Assembly (NCBI RefSeq): GCF_001557235.1
Contig: NZ_LSJI01000274.1
Location: 1 to 38,685 of the forward strand
Direction of reading: 5' to 3'
Length of the DNA stretch: 38,685 nt
DNA from: Phenylobacterium sp. CCH9-H3
GTDB taxonomy: Bacteria; Pseudomonadota; Alphaproteobacteria; Caulobacterales; Caulobacteraceae
A program made the translations under genes and the position numbers. Below are positions 16,740 to 27,981 of the stretch, in pieces. Every line of letters starts with the position of its first letter. Position 1 is the first letter of the stretch. The notes beneath the pieces are model-generated. The model ran no database searches, was not told the origin of the DNA, and saw only the letters and a list, made by a program, of their open reading frames with translations.

Positions 16740-17624
16740 ATGCCTGACCAACCTCTGTCTTTTCAGGGCCTTATCCTGAAACTCCATGACTATTGGAGCC
16801 GTCAGGGCTGCGCGATTCTGCAGCCGTACGACGTGGAGGTGGGGGCGGGGACCCTTTCGCCCATGACCGTACTGCGGACCTTGGGGCCGAAACCGTGGAA
16901 GGTGGCCTACGTTCAACCCTCCCGCCGGCCGGCCGACGGCCGCTATGGCGAGAACCCCAACCGGCTGCACCAGCACCATCAGTACCAGGTGATCCTGAAG
17001 CCCAACCCCGAGAACTTGCAGGAGCTCTACCTGGGCTGCCTCGAGGCCATCGGCATCGATCCGAAGGTGCACGACATCCGCTTCGTCGAGGATGACTGGG
17101 AAAACCCGACCGTGGGGGCGTGGGGGCTGGGTTGGGAGGTCTGGTGCGACGGGATGGAGATCACCCAGTACACCTACTTCCAGCAGGTGGGGGGCCTGGA
17201 CGTCTTCCCCGTGGCCGGGGAACTCACCATCGGTCTGGAGCGGCTGAGCCTGTACCTCCAGAACAAGGACAACGTCTACGACCTGAAGTTCAACGACGAG
17301 TTCAGCTACGGCGACATCTATCTCGCCAACGAGCAGCAATTCTCGGCGTTCGAGCTGGAGGTCGCCGACGTCGCGACCCTGAAGCGCCAGTTCGAGGATA
17401 TGGAGCGCGAGGTCCCGCGGATCGTCGCCACCAAGGGCCGCCAGGGCCAGTCGCTGGCGCTGCCCGCCTACGACCACGTTCTGAAGGCCAGCCACCTGTT
17501 CAACATCATGGACGCCCGCGGCGCGATCGCCGTGGCCGAACGCCAGAGCTACATCGGCCGCATCCGCGACCTCTGTAAGATGTGCGCCGAGGCGTGGGTC
17601 GCCGACCAGGGCGGGAACGCTTAA
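16740..17624 (+). CDS. glyQ: glycine-tRNA ligase alpha subunit
   Basis: A 294-residue catalytic subunit of the bacterial alpha2-beta2 glycyl-tRNA synthetase, which charges tRNA-Gly with glycine using ATP. The highly conserved [64 protein letters not shown] and [20 protein letters not shown] blocks of the class II core are all present. ATG 16740 matches the family start. No Shine-Dalgarno sequence is visible and a terminator ends only 24 nt upstream, so the mRNA leader may be very short. The beta subunit gene glyS begins 3 nt after the stop. Confidence 0.97.
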   Translation: MPDQPLSFQGLILKLHDYWSRQGCAILQPYDVEVGAGTLSPMTVLRTLGPKPWKVAYVQPSRRPADGRYGENPNRLHQHHQYQVILKPNPENLQELYLGCLEAIGIDPKVHDIRFVEDDWENPTVGAWGLGWEVWCDGMEITQYTYFQQVGGLDVFPVAGELTIGLERLSLYLQNKDNVYDLKFNDEFSYGDIYLANEQQFSAFELEVADVATLKRQFEDMEREVPRIVATKGRQGQSLALPAYDHVLKASHLFNIMDARGAIAVAERQSYIGRIRDLCKMCAEAWVADQGGNA

Positions 17625-17626
17625 GC

Positions 17627-19897
17627 ATGCCCCAGCTCCTGCTCGAACTGCTCTCCGAAGAAATCCCCGCGCGCATGCAAGCCGGCGCCGCGCGCGACCT
17701 GGAGCGCATGGCCCGCGAACGCCTCGCCGCCGAAGGTCTGCTGCCCGAGGCGCTGAAGACCTTCGCCGGCGCCCGCCGCCTGACCCTCGTGGCCGAGGGG
17801 CTGCCCGAGGCCCAGAAGGATCGCCATGAAGAGGTGAAGGGCCCTCGGACCAGCGCGCCGGAACAGGCCCTGGAGGGCTTCCTGCGCAAGAACGGCCTGG
17901 CGAAGACCGACCTGACGGATAGGGACGGGGTCTGGTACGCCCACATCCATCGCAAGGGTCGCCCGACGCCCGAGATCGTGGCGGAGATGGTCGAGGGGAT
18001 CGTGCGCGACTTCCCCTGGCCGAAGTCGATGGTCTCCGGGGTCAGCAAGCTGCGCTGGGTGCGACCGCTGCGACGCGTTCTCTGCGTCTTCGATGGCGAG
18101 GTCGTGCCCTTCCACATCGAAGGCATTCCCAGCGGCGACACCACCCAGGGCCACCGGTTCATGGGCTCAGGCCAGTCGTTCAAGGCCAAGGACTTCGACG
18201 CCTACGCCGACAAGCTCGAGAAGCACTTCGTGGTGCTGGACGTCGAGGAGCGGAAATCCCGGATCCTCGAAGCCGCCAAGACGCTCTGCTTTGCCCGCAA
18301 CCTGGAGCTCGTCGAGGACCAAGGCCTGTTGGACGAGGTGGCCGGCCTGGTGGAATGGCCCGTGCCCGTGCTGGGCGACATGGACCCCGCGTTTTTGGAT
18401 CTGCCGGCCGAGGTGATCCGTACGTCGATGCGGGTGCACCAGCGCTACTTCGCTGTCCGCGATCCCCGCACGGGCAAGCTCGCGCCGCATTTCGTGACGG
18501 TGGCCAACATCGACGCCACCGACGGCGGCAAGACCATCGCCCTGGGCAACGCAAAGGTGCTGTCGGCCCGCCTGTCGGACGCGCGGTTCTTCTGGAACGA
18601 GGACCGCAAGGTTCGCCTGGAAGATCGCCTGGAGAAGCTGAAAGGCGTCACGTTCCACGCCAAGCTCGGCGCCATGTACGAGCGCGTCGAGCGGCTGGAG
18701 ATGATGGCCGCCGCACTCGCGCCCCGGGTCGGCGCCGATCCCGCCAAGGCGACCCAGGCCGCGCGCCTGGCCAAGGCCGACCTCGGCACGGGCGTGGTCG
18801 GGGAGTTCCCCGAGCTGCAGGGGATCATGGGCGGCTACTACGCCGAGGCCGAGGGCCTGTCCCCCCTGGTGGCCGAGGCCATCCGCGACCATTACAAGCC
18901 CGCCGGCGCCAATGACGACGTGCCGGATCGCCCGGTGACCATGGCCGTCGCCCTCGCGGACAAGCTGGACACCCTGACGGCGTTCTTCGCCATCAACGAG
19001 AAGCCCACCGGCTCGCGCGACCCGTTCGCGCTGCGCCGCGCCGCCCTGGGCGTCATCCGGATCGTGCTGGGGTCGGAACTGCGCGTCCCCCTGCGCCAGG
19101 CGGTGGCCGACTGGTACCGGTCGCTGCGCTGCTTCGTGGACCCGGGCCGGGCGTTGTGGGTCTCGACGCCCAAGGTCACCGTGCACCTGGGCGCGGGCGG
19201 CCGGGCCAAGTCGCAGGAGTTCGAGGTCTATCTGCGCGAGTTCGACGAGGCGCTGCTGGGCGGCGGGCCGCAGGTCGTGGCCATGGACCGCGACGTCGAC
19301 ATCGTCTTCGACCGCCTGGAGCGCGAGAAGCCGACCGGCAAGGTGCTCTACGAGTTCCGTCCCTACGACGAGGTCTCGGACGAGATCGTGGCCTTCTTCG
19401 CCGACCGGCTGGAAGTCTGGCTGCGCGACCGCGGCCAGCGACACGACCTAGTGTCCGCCATCTTCGCCCTGGGCGACGACGACCTCGTCCGCATCGTGGC
19501 CCGGGTGAACGCCCTGGACGCCTTCCTCAAGACCGAGGATGGGGCGAACCTGCTGGCCGGCTACAAGCGCGCCGTGAACATCCTGAAGGCCGAAGAGAAG
19601 AAGGGGGCGCTGCCGGAGGGCGCACCCGCCCGGATGGCCTCGTCCTCGCCGGAGGAACTGGCGCTGATCGCCGCCGTCGCCGAGCTGGACGCCAAGCTGG
19701 ATGCGGCGCTCGACTCCGAGGACTTCGCCGGCGCCATGCGCGAGCTTTCGAAGCTCCGCGCGCCGGTCGACGCCTTCTTCGACAAGGTGTTAGTAAATTC
19801 CACGGTATCCGAGGAACGCGACAACCGCCTCCGCCTTCTGGCGAAGGTTCGGGACGCCATGGGACAAGTGGCGGATTTCGCGCAGGTTACAGGCTAG
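17627..19897 (+). CDS. glyS: glycine-tRNA ligase beta subunit
   Basis: A 756-residue subunit that binds tRNA-Gly and completes the tetrameric synthetase with GlyQ. The N-terminus MPQLLLELLSEEIPARMQ is the family signature. WPKSMVSGVSKLRWVRPLRR, GHRFMG, TSMRVHQRYFAV, FFWNEDRKVRLEDRLEKLKGVTFH and the HD-like stretch near VVGEFPELQGIMGGYYA are typical. The C-terminal anticodon-binding region includes ELDAKLDAALDSEDFAGAMRELSKLRAPVDAFFDKVLV. ATG 17627 follows the glyQ stop by 2 nt, indicating an operon and probable translational coupling. ppdK follows after 16 nt and may belong to the same transcript. Confidence 0.97.
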   Translation: MPQLLLELLSEEIPARMQAGAARDLERMARERLAAEGLLPEALKTFAGARRLTLVAEGLPEAQKDRHEEVKGPRTSAPEQALEGFLRKNGLAKTDLTDRDGVWYAHIHRKGRPTPEIVAEMVEGIVRDFPWPKSMVSGVSKLRWVRPLRRVLCVFDGEVVPFHIEGIPSGDTTQGHRFMGSGQSFKAKDFDAYADKLEKHFVVLDVEERKSRILEAAKTLCFARNLELVEDQGLLDEVAGLVEWPVPVLGDMDPAFLDLPAEVIRTSMRVHQRYFAVRDPRTGKLAPHFVTVANIDATDGGKTIALGNAKVLSARLSDARFFWNEDRKVRLEDRLEKLKGVTFHAKLGAMYERVERLEMMAAALAPRVGADPAKATQAARLAKADLGTGVVGEFPELQGIMGGYYAEAEGLSPLVAEAIRDHYKPAGANDDVPDRPVTMAVALADKLDTLTAFFAINEKPTGSRDPFALRRAALGVIRIVLGSELRVPLRQAVADWYRSLRCFVDPGRALWVSTPKVTVHLGAGGRAKSQEFEVYLREFDEALLGGGPQVVAMDRDVDIVFDRLEREKPTGKVLYEFRPYDEVSDEIVAFFADRLEVWLRDRGQRHDLVSAIFALGDDDLVRIVARVNALDAFLKTEDGANLLAGYKRAVNILKAEEKKGALPEGAPARMASSSPEELALIAAVAELDAKLDAALDSEDFAGAMRELSKLRAPVDAFFDKVLVNSTVSEERDNRLRLLAKVRDAMGQVADFAQVTG

Positions 19898-19913
19898 CGA
19901 AGGGACTTCAGAG

Positions 19914-22607
<2,694 letters not shown>

Positions 22608-22617
22608 CGCAGTCGCA

Positions 22618-22772
22618 GTTGCTCCCCCGTCGGGGGAGCTCCCGCGGAGCGGGTGAGGGGGTCCGCTCAGGACGGCCCCCTTTTCTGCGTCCAACGTGCG
22701 AGGGTTCAGTTCCGCATTCTGAGCGGACCCCCTCCGGCGCTGCGCGCCACCTCCCCCAGCGGGGGGAGGAAC
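22618..22772. repeat. long imperfect inverted repeat (REP/MITE-like), ppdK 3' side
   Basis: Two arms of about 53 nt (22618-22670 and 22719-22772) are imperfect reverse complements around a 48-nt centre. The inner 16 nt, GAGGGGGTCCGCTCAG, match perfectly. Each arm also contains its own small hairpin (CTCCCCC...GGGGGAG). It sits between the convergent ppdK and amidohydrolase genes and ends 6 nt from the latter's stop, so it may also end transcription from both sides. It looks like an interspersed palindromic element rather than a gene. Confidence 0.75.
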
Positions 22773-22777
22773 TTTCC

Positions 22778-24496
22778 CTACCAGTTCCAGTCCTTCGCGC
22801 TCGCCCGGCAGCCGCCATCCTTCCAGCCCGTCCAGCCGCGGCCGCGCACCACCTGGCCGGGGCGCGCCGTGGTGGGCTCGCCGTTCGCCAGCGCGAGCTG
22901 ACCGTTCACCACCACCTCGCTCACGCCGGTGGAGAACTGGTGCGGCTTCTCGAAGGTGGCGTGGTCCTGGATCGTCGCCGGGTCGAAGACCACCACATCG
23001 GCGTAGTTTCCGACCCTGAGCTGGCCGCGGTCGCGGAGGCCAAGATTATGCGCGGGCAGGGCCGCCAGCTTCCGGACCGCTTCGCTTAGGGTCAGCCGCT
23101 TCTCGTCCCGGACGTACTTCGCCAGCAGGCGCGAGAAGTTGCCGTAGGCGCGCGGGTGGGTGGACGACAGGGTGAAGGGATCCTCGGGCGCCTGCGCCTC
23201 GGCGTCCGAGCCGAAGCTCATGTAGGGCAGGGCGACCTGGCGGGCGACGTTGGCTTCCGACATCGAGAAATAGACCACCTGCACGCGGCTGCCGTCCTCG
23301 ATCACCAGGTCGATGGCCGCGTCCTCGGGGCTGACGCCGCGATCCTTGGCCACCTGCGCCAAGGTCTTGCCGGTGAGCGGCTTCAGCTTCGGGTTCTTGA
23401 AGCCGACCAGCAGGGTGCCCTCGGCGCCCGCGCCGCGCTGGAGGTTCTCGAAGGTGGGCGAGCCGGAGCGCATCTCCTCGATCACCTTGGCCCGCGTGGC
23501 GGGGTCTTTCAGGCGCGAGATCCACGCCTCCACCCCGCCGGCCTGAACCCAGGTCGGCATGGCCGCATCCAGCCCTGTTGAGCTGGCCGGATAGGTATAC
23601 ATGTCGGTGGTGATCCGTAGGCCCGAGGCCCGCGCCGCCTCGATTTTTGCCAGGGCTGCGTCCAGCTTGTCCCAGTTGGCCCGGCCCGAGGCCTTCAGGT
23701 GGTAGATCTCGGCCGGCGCGCCGGAGCTGCGGGAGATCTCGATCAGCTCGTCGATGGCCTCGAGCAGCCGTGCGCCCTCCGAGCGCATGTGGCTGATGTA
23801 CATGCCCCCGCAGCGGCCGGCCTCCGTGACCAGCGCCGTCAGCTCCGGCGTCTCGGCGAACGTGCCGGGGGCGTAGATCAGCGACGAGCCCACGCCTAGC
23901 GCCCCGTCTTCCATCGCCTTCACCACGATGGCCCGCATCTGCTGCAACTGCGCCGGCGTCGGGTCGATGTCGCCTTCGCCCAGCACGTTCACCCGCACGG
24001 TCGCGGCGCCCACGAACGAGGCGACGTTCACCGAGACGCCCTTGGTTTCCAGGAACCGCAGGTACTCGTCCAGCGTGGTCCAGGTGATCGGATACTTGAT
24101 GTCGCCCTGTCGCTTGAGCTCCAGCGCCTTCATCTCCGGCGTCAACGGGCCCATGGACGAGCCTTCGCCCATCACCTGCAGGGTCACGCCCTGGCGCAGC
24201 TCGGACTGGGCGCGCCCGTCCTGGATCAGGCTGTCCGTCGACCAGGACAGCATGTTGACGAAGCCGGGCGCGACGGCCTTGCCCTTCGCGTCCACCACCG
24301 CCTTCGCCGTACCCGGGCAGGCGCCCACGCAGGCGATCCGTTCGCCCTTGACCGCCACGTCGCCGCGCAGGGGCGCGCCGCCGGTCCCGTCATAGATCTC
24401 GCCGCCCCGGATGATCAGGTCGTAGCGCGGCGCCGAGCCCGCCGGCGATGAGATCAGGGCTGCCGTAGCCGCCAACAGAACCAAGCGAAACTTCAT
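22778..24496 (-). CDS. exported D-aminoacylase-like amidohydrolase lacking the HxH metal motif
   Basis: A 572-residue amidohydrolase-superfamily protein of the N-acyl-D-amino-acid deacylase type, with a signal peptide (about 1-22, ending AGSAP). After the N-terminal beta-sandwich (YDLIIRGGEIYDGTG) the usual PGFIDxHxH is replaced by PGFVNMLSW (residues 78-85), so two metal-binding histidines are missing. The bridging Cys region usually reading GNCG is GEGSSMG. Later ligand regions remain: ISHMRSEG, IYHLKASG and SFGSDAEA. The C-terminus (RDRGQLRVGNYADVVVFDP) is canonical. Substrate is unknown and activity may differ from true deacylases. The start ATG 24496 is set by the signal peptide. It may share a transcript with the ketosynthase gene upstream on the same strand, although a repeat lies between. 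Confidence 0.85.
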   Translation of the reverse strand: MKFRLVLLAATAALISSPAGSAPRYDLIIRGGEIYDGTGGAPLRGDVAVKGERIACVGACPGTAKAVVDAKGKAVAPGFVNMLSWSTDSLIQDGRAQSELRQGVTLQVMGEGSSMGPLTPEMKALELKRQGDIKYPITWTTLDEYLRFLETKGVSVNVASFVGAATVRVNVLGEGDIDPTPAQLQQMRAIVVKAMEDGALGVGSSLIYAPGTFAETPELTALVTEAGRCGGMYISHMRSEGARLLEAIDELIEISRSSGAPAEIYHLKASGRANWDKLDAALAKIEAARASGLRITTDMYTYPASSTGLDAAMPTWVQAGGVEAWISRLKDPATRAKVIEEMRSGSPTFENLQRGAGAEGTLLVGFKNPKLKPLTGKTLAQVAKDRGVSPEDAAIDLVIEDGSRVQVVYFSMSEANVARQVALPYMSFGSDAEAQAPEDPFTLSSTHPRAYGNFSRLLAKYVRDEKRLTLSEAVRKLAALPAHNLGLRDRGQLRVGNYADVVVFDPATIQDHATFEKPHQFSTGVSEVVVNGQLALANGEPTTARPGQVVRGRGWTGWKDGGCRASAKDWNW

Positions 24497-24512
24497 TCGA
24501 CCTATCCCACGT

Positions 24513-24650
24513 GTCATCCCGGTTTCGCGAAGCGAAGACCGGGACCCCGAGCGCCTGAATCGGATTGTGCGCACGGCGCCGGCGTCGCGCGCAACCAACT
24601 CTCGCCGAGATCGTGGTCCCGGTCTTCGCGTGCCGCGAAACCGGGATGAC
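24513..24650. repeat. second inverted repeat (REP-like) between ketosynthase and amidohydrolase genes
   Basis: Arms at 24513-24548 and 24613-24650 are near-perfect reverse complements. Both begin GTCATCCCGGTTTCGCG from their outer ends and continue through CGAAGACCGGGACC. The 64-nt centre is GC-rich with a partial palindrome. Sequences of this type recur in alphaproteobacterial genomes in intergenic spaces. It differs from the element at 22618. It would form a long hairpin in an RNA crossing from the ketosynthase to the amidohydrolase gene. Confidence 0.8.
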
Positions 24651-24664
24651 AATGGAGGGTGGGG

Positions 24665-25777
24665 CTATCGCTTCCTCACGAACACCGTCCCCGCCGAATA
24701 CCCCGCCCCGAACGAGCAGATCAGGCCGGTCTCGCCCGCCTGGAAGTCGTCGCTGGCCTTGTGGAAGGCGATGATCGAGCCGGCCGAGGAGGTGTTGGCG
24801 TATTCGTCCAGGATGATGACGTTTTCGCCCGGCGCCGGCTCGTGTCCGAGGACGCGCTTGCCGATCATCTCGTTCATGTTGATGTTCGCCTGGTGCAGCC
24901 ACAGGCGTTTGAGGCCGTGCGGGTCGATCCCCAGGTCGGCGGCGTGCTCCACGATCATCTCCGAGACCATCGGCACCACCTCGCGGAAGACCTTGCGGCC
25001 TTCCTGGACGAACAGCTTGTCCGGCGCGCCGATCCCTTCGGGGGCTGCGCGGTTCAGGAAGCCAAAGTTGTTGCGGATATTGTTCGAGAACTGGGTCTTC
25101 AGGCGCGTGCCCAGGATGTCCCAGCCGCCCGCGGCGTCCGCGGCCCGCTCGACGATCACCGCGGTCGCCACGTCGCCGAAGATGAAGTGGCTGTCGCGGT
25201 CGCGGAAGTTCAGGTGCCCGGAACAGATCTCCGGATTGACCATCAGCACGGCGCGGGCGCCGGAGGCCACGAAATCGGCGGCGGTCTTGATCCCGAAGGT
25301 GGCGGACGAGCAGGCGACGTTCATGTCGAAGGCGAAGCCCTCGATGCCCAGGGCCTGCTGCACCTCGATCGCCATCGCCGGATAGGCGCGCTGCATGTTC
25401 GAGGCGGCGCAGATCACCGCATCGATCCGGCCGACGTCCTTGCCCCAGCGGGCGATGGCTTCCCTTGCCGCCGCCACGGCGATCTCGGCCAGGACCGAGA
25501 TCTGGTCGTTCGGCCGCTCGGCGATGTTGGGGGCCATGCGCTCGGGATCGATCAGGCCCGTCTTGTCCACCACGAAGCGGCTCTTGATGCCGGAAGCCTT
25601 CTCGATGAACTCGGCTGACGAGGGGGTCAGCGCCTGGACCTCGCCGGCGGCGATCGCATCGGCGTTCCGGGCGTTGAACCGCTCGACATAGGTGTTGAAG
25701 GTCTCGACCAGCTCGGCGTTCGAGAGGCTGTTCGGCGGCGTGTAGAGCCCCGTGGCGGCGATCACCGCGTCGGTCAT
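24665..25777 (-). CDS. beta-ketoacyl-ACP synthase III family protein (FabH-like)
   Basis: A 370-residue thiolase-fold condensing enzyme. The catalytic triad Cys-His-Asn of KAS III is visible: C156 in NVACSSATFG, H295 in LHQANINMNEMI and N328 in YANTSSAGS. It is longer than classical FabH (about 320), with an insertion near residues 30-60 (YVERFNARNADAIAAGEVQAL), as in the secondary KAS III enzymes of Proteobacteria that use acyl-CoA rather than acetyl-CoA primers. Role: initiating or shunting fatty-acid or related acyl-chain synthesis; the primer is unknown. It is divergent from the outer-membrane barrel gene. The start ATG 25777 is preceded by GGAAGGAAACC on the minus strand. Confidence 0.88.
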   Translation of the reverse strand: MTDAVIAATGLYTPPNSLSNAELVETFNTYVERFNARNADAIAAGEVQALTPSSAEFIEKASGIKSRFVVDKTGLIDPERMAPNIAERPNDQISVLAEIAVAAAREAIARWGKDVGRIDAVICAASNMQRAYPAMAIEVQQALGIEGFAFDMNVACSSATFGIKTAADFVASGARAVLMVNPEICSGHLNFRDRDSHFIFGDVATAVIVERAADAAGGWDILGTRLKTQFSNNIRNNFGFLNRAAPEGIGAPDKLFVQEGRKVFREVVPMVSEMIVEHAADLGIDPHGLKRLWLHQANINMNEMIGKRVLGHEPAPGENVIILDEYANTSSAGSIIAFHKASDDFQAGETGLICSFGAGYSAGTVFVRKR

Positions 25778-25972
25778 TCGGTTTCCTTCCGGACTTTGGC
25801 CGCCTGATTACCACGCCCGTTGCCGGCGTCACGGGGCGATGTGGCCGCAAGGACACAGACACCGATTGAACAAACCTTCGCCAAAGAACCGTCCGGCCCG
25901 GGCCGCGTTTGGCGTCGATCCCTGATGGGACTGGGCGGGCTGTCCAGAACGAGTACGGAGTTCCTCCCCAAA

Positions 25973-26521
25973 ATGAAAAAAGCTCTCATCGCCACGGCCT
26001 CTCTGGCCGCCATCGCTGTCGTTCCCGCTGCGGCCCAGGCCCAGATCGCGTCCACCGCCGAGGTGCCCACCGGTGTCTATGCCAACATCAACGCCGGGAT
26101 CGCGGACGGCGGCCAGGCGGACCTTGGCGTGATCGGCGGCCGTCTCGGCTATCGCTTCAACAACTTCCTCGGCGTCGAGGGCGAACTCGCCACCGGCCTG
26201 AAGAGCGACACCGACACCATCGGCGGCGTGGACGTGAACACGAAGCTGAAGCACTCGGCCGCCGTCTACGGCGTGGGCTTCCTGCCGGTCGGCCCGAACA
26301 CCGACCTCCTGGCCCGCGTCGGCTACGGCACGACCAAGCTGCGCGCCAAGGCCGCCGGCGTTTCGGCCTCCGATTCGGAGGAATCCTGGAACTTCGGCGT
26401 GGGCGCCCAGCACCACTTCGACGGAGTGAACGGCGTCCGCGTCGACTTCACCCGGCAGGAGTTCGAGAACGACGCCGGCCACGCCAACGTCTGGACCGTG
26501 GGCTACACGCGCCGGTTCTAG
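25973..26521 (+). CDS. outer-membrane beta-barrel protein (OmpA/Opacity-like)
   Basis: A 182-residue exported protein. A signal peptide (MKKALIATASLAAIAVVPAAAQA) is followed by alternating beta strands typical of an eight-strand barrel: GVYANINAGIADG, GVIGGRLGYRFNNFLGVEGELATGL, TDLLARVGYGTTKLRAKAAG and WNFGVGAQHHF. It ends with VWTVGYTRRF, a C-terminal Phe as required by the BAM assembly machinery. Function within the outer membrane is unknown. The start ATG 25973 gives the signal peptide. A GGAG lies about 11 nt upstream, partly within a small GGAG/CTCC hairpin. It is monocistronic with a strong terminator after it. Confidence 0.88.
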   Translation: MKKALIATASLAAIAVVPAAAQAQIASTAEVPTGVYANINAGIADGGQADLGVIGGRLGYRFNNFLGVEGELATGLKSDTDTIGGVDVNTKLKHSAAVYGVGFLPVGPNTDLLARVGYGTTKLRAKAAGVSASDSEESWNFGVGAQHHFDGVNGVRVDFTRQEFENDAGHANVWTVGYTRRF

Positions 26522-26583
26522 GCCTGAGGGCTTCGGGCGTCGGCGCGTTCCCAGTCCCTCCCAGGGACGTCGGCGCCTGAAGG

Positions 26584-26614
26584 AAGGCCGCTCCCCGCGA
26601 AGGAGCGGCCTTTT
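26584..26614 (+). terminator. Rho-independent terminator of the outer-membrane barrel gene
   Basis: A perfect 11-bp stem, AAGGCCGCTCC (26584-26594) and GGAGCGGCCTT (26602-26612), with a 7-nt loop and a TTTT end (26611-26614). A smaller hairpin, GTCCCT/AGGGAC, lies upstream at 26554-26568. Confidence 0.85.
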
Positions 26615-26675
26615 CCTTGACCGGGCGCGGCCGGACGCCCACGGTCTTCGAAACGAAGGTTTGGGAGGGACCGCG

Positions 26676-27065
26676 ATGAACGAGGCCTTCTTCGTTCAAC
26701 TGGCGCTTTCGGCGGCTGCGGTCGGCGTGCTGGTCGGCATCGCCGCCTGGGCCAAGATCGCCCGCCCGGCCGGCCCCCTGGACGAACATAGGGCTCGTGG
26801 CCTTTTCGAGTACGAGTTCCCCGGCCGGCGGCTGGACGCGGTCTGGGTGGCGTCTGACGGGGCGGGGGCCCTGGCCAGGTCCGGCGGGCTCGCGCTGGTC
26901 ATCTGCCAGGTGGGCGACGGCTTCGCGGCCCGCCAGATTCCCTGGGCCCAGGCCATTTCGTCCAGCTTCAGGAACGGCAAGCTGTGCGTCGACCTGGCGG
27001 ACGTCGCCGCGCCGCGCGCGACCCTGTCGCTGCCGTCCTGGCCGCCCAAGGACCTCGCCGCATGA
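26676..27065 (+). CDS. small single-pass membrane protein of unknown function
   Basis: A 129-residue protein with one N-terminal membrane segment (about 5-24, FFVQLALSAAAVGVLVGIAAW) and a short soluble domain containing LFEYEFPGRRLDAVWVASDG and QIPWAQAISSSFRNGKLCVDLAD. No family was recognised. The start ATG 26676 has GGGAGGGA about 8 nt before it. Its stop overlaps the start of the sterol desaturase-family gene (ATGA, 27062-27065). The two are thus translationally coupled and may work together at the inner membrane. Confidence 0.7.
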   Translation: MNEAFFVQLALSAAAVGVLVGIAAWAKIARPAGPLDEHRARGLFEYEFPGRRLDAVWVASDGAGALARSGGLALVICQVGDGFAARQIPWAQAISSSFRNGKLCVDLADVAAPRATLSLPSWPPKDLAA

Positions 27066-27979
27066 AGGCCGAGTTCGACCCGGTCACCCTCGCCACGCCC
27101 TTCTTCATCCTCTCGATCATCCTGGAGATCGTGCTGGCGCGGATGGGCAAGGCCCAGGCGCGCTATGAGACCCGGGACACCGCGGTGTCCCTCACCATGG
27201 GGCTGGGGTCCACGGTGGCTGGCGTCTTCACCGCCGGGCTGGTCTTCGCCGCGACGGTATGGGTCTACCAGCACCGGCTGTTCACGATCCCGATGACGGC
27301 GGTCTGGGCGTGGGTGGCGATCTTCCTGCTGGAGGATCTGACCTACTACGTCTTCCATCGGGTCAGCCACGAGCGGCGGTTCTGGTGGGCCAGCCATGTG
27401 AACCACCACAGTTCGCAGCACTACAACCTGTCCACGGCGCTGCGGCAGACCTGGACGGGCGGCGTGGCCGGAACCTGGCTGCTGTGGCTGCCGCTGGCCT
27501 GGCTCGGGTTCCCCCCGGCGATGATCGCCATCCAGAAGGGGATCAGCCTCGTCTACCAGTACTGGATCCACACCGAGGCGATCCGCAGGCTACCGCGCTG
27601 GTTCGAGGCAGTGTTCAACACCCCGTCGCACCACCGGGTGCATCATGCGCGTAACCCATTGTATCTGGACAAGAATTACGCTGGCATCCTGATCATCTGG
27701 GATCGCATGTTCGGCACCTTCCAGCCGGAGCTGGACGAGGAGCCCTGCCGCTATGGCCTGGTGAAGAACATGGCCACCTTCAACATCCTGCGGGTGGCGT
27801 TCCACGAATGGGCCGGGATCCTCCAGGACGTCGTCCGCCATCCCCGCCACGCCATGGGCTACATCTTTGGGCCCCCGGGCTGGAGCCACGACGGCAGCCG
27901 GGAGACCAGCGCCATGATCAAGGCGCGCGCCGCCGAGGTTCCGGCGCCGCCTGCGAGCGGCGTTCGCGAAGCGGCCTGA
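27062..27979 (+). CDS. sterol desaturase family (fatty acid hydroxylase superfamily) membrane protein
   Basis: A 305-residue integral membrane protein of the di-iron hydroxylase superfamily. The histidine clusters are HRVSH, HVNHHSSQH and TPSHHRVHH, and they hold the two irons used for O2-dependent hydroxylation or desaturation of lipids. Membrane segments lie at about 10-28, 43-70, 76-95 and 135-155. The substrate (fatty acid, carotenoid, sterol or hopanoid-like) cannot be told. The start overlaps the upstream membrane protein gene by 4 nt. It ends tail to tail with the Nudix regulator gene; both stop codons lie in the palindrome TGACGTCA (27977-27984). Confidence 0.9.
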   Translation: MKAEFDPVTLATPFFILSIILEIVLARMGKAQARYETRDTAVSLTMGLGSTVAGVFTAGLVFAATVWVYQHRLFTIPMTAVWAWVAIFLLEDLTYYVFHRVSHERRFWWASHVNHHSSQHYNLSTALRQTWTGGVAGTWLLWLPLAWLGFPPAMIAIQKGISLVYQYWIHTEAIRRLPRWFEAVFNTPSHHRVHHARNPLYLDKNYAGILIIWDRMFGTFQPELDEEPCRYGLVKNMATFNILRVAFHEWAGILQDVVRHPRHAMGYIFGPPGWSHDGSRETSAMIKARAAEVPAPPASGVREAA

Positions 27980-27981
27980 CG

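Noticed and set aside
18167..19444. A 425-codon open frame antisense to glyS
   Set aside because: Same compositional shadow; glyS itself is unambiguous.
22618..24650. The two inverted repeats as ends of one composite mobile element carrying the amidohydrolase gene
   Set aside because: The two elements differ in sequence and no transposase or target-site duplication was seen; kept only as a weak hint in the findings.
24390..25862. A 490-codon minus-strand frame over the ketosynthase gene
   Set aside because: Arg-rich out-of-frame reading of the ketosynthase gene, crossing an inverted repeat.
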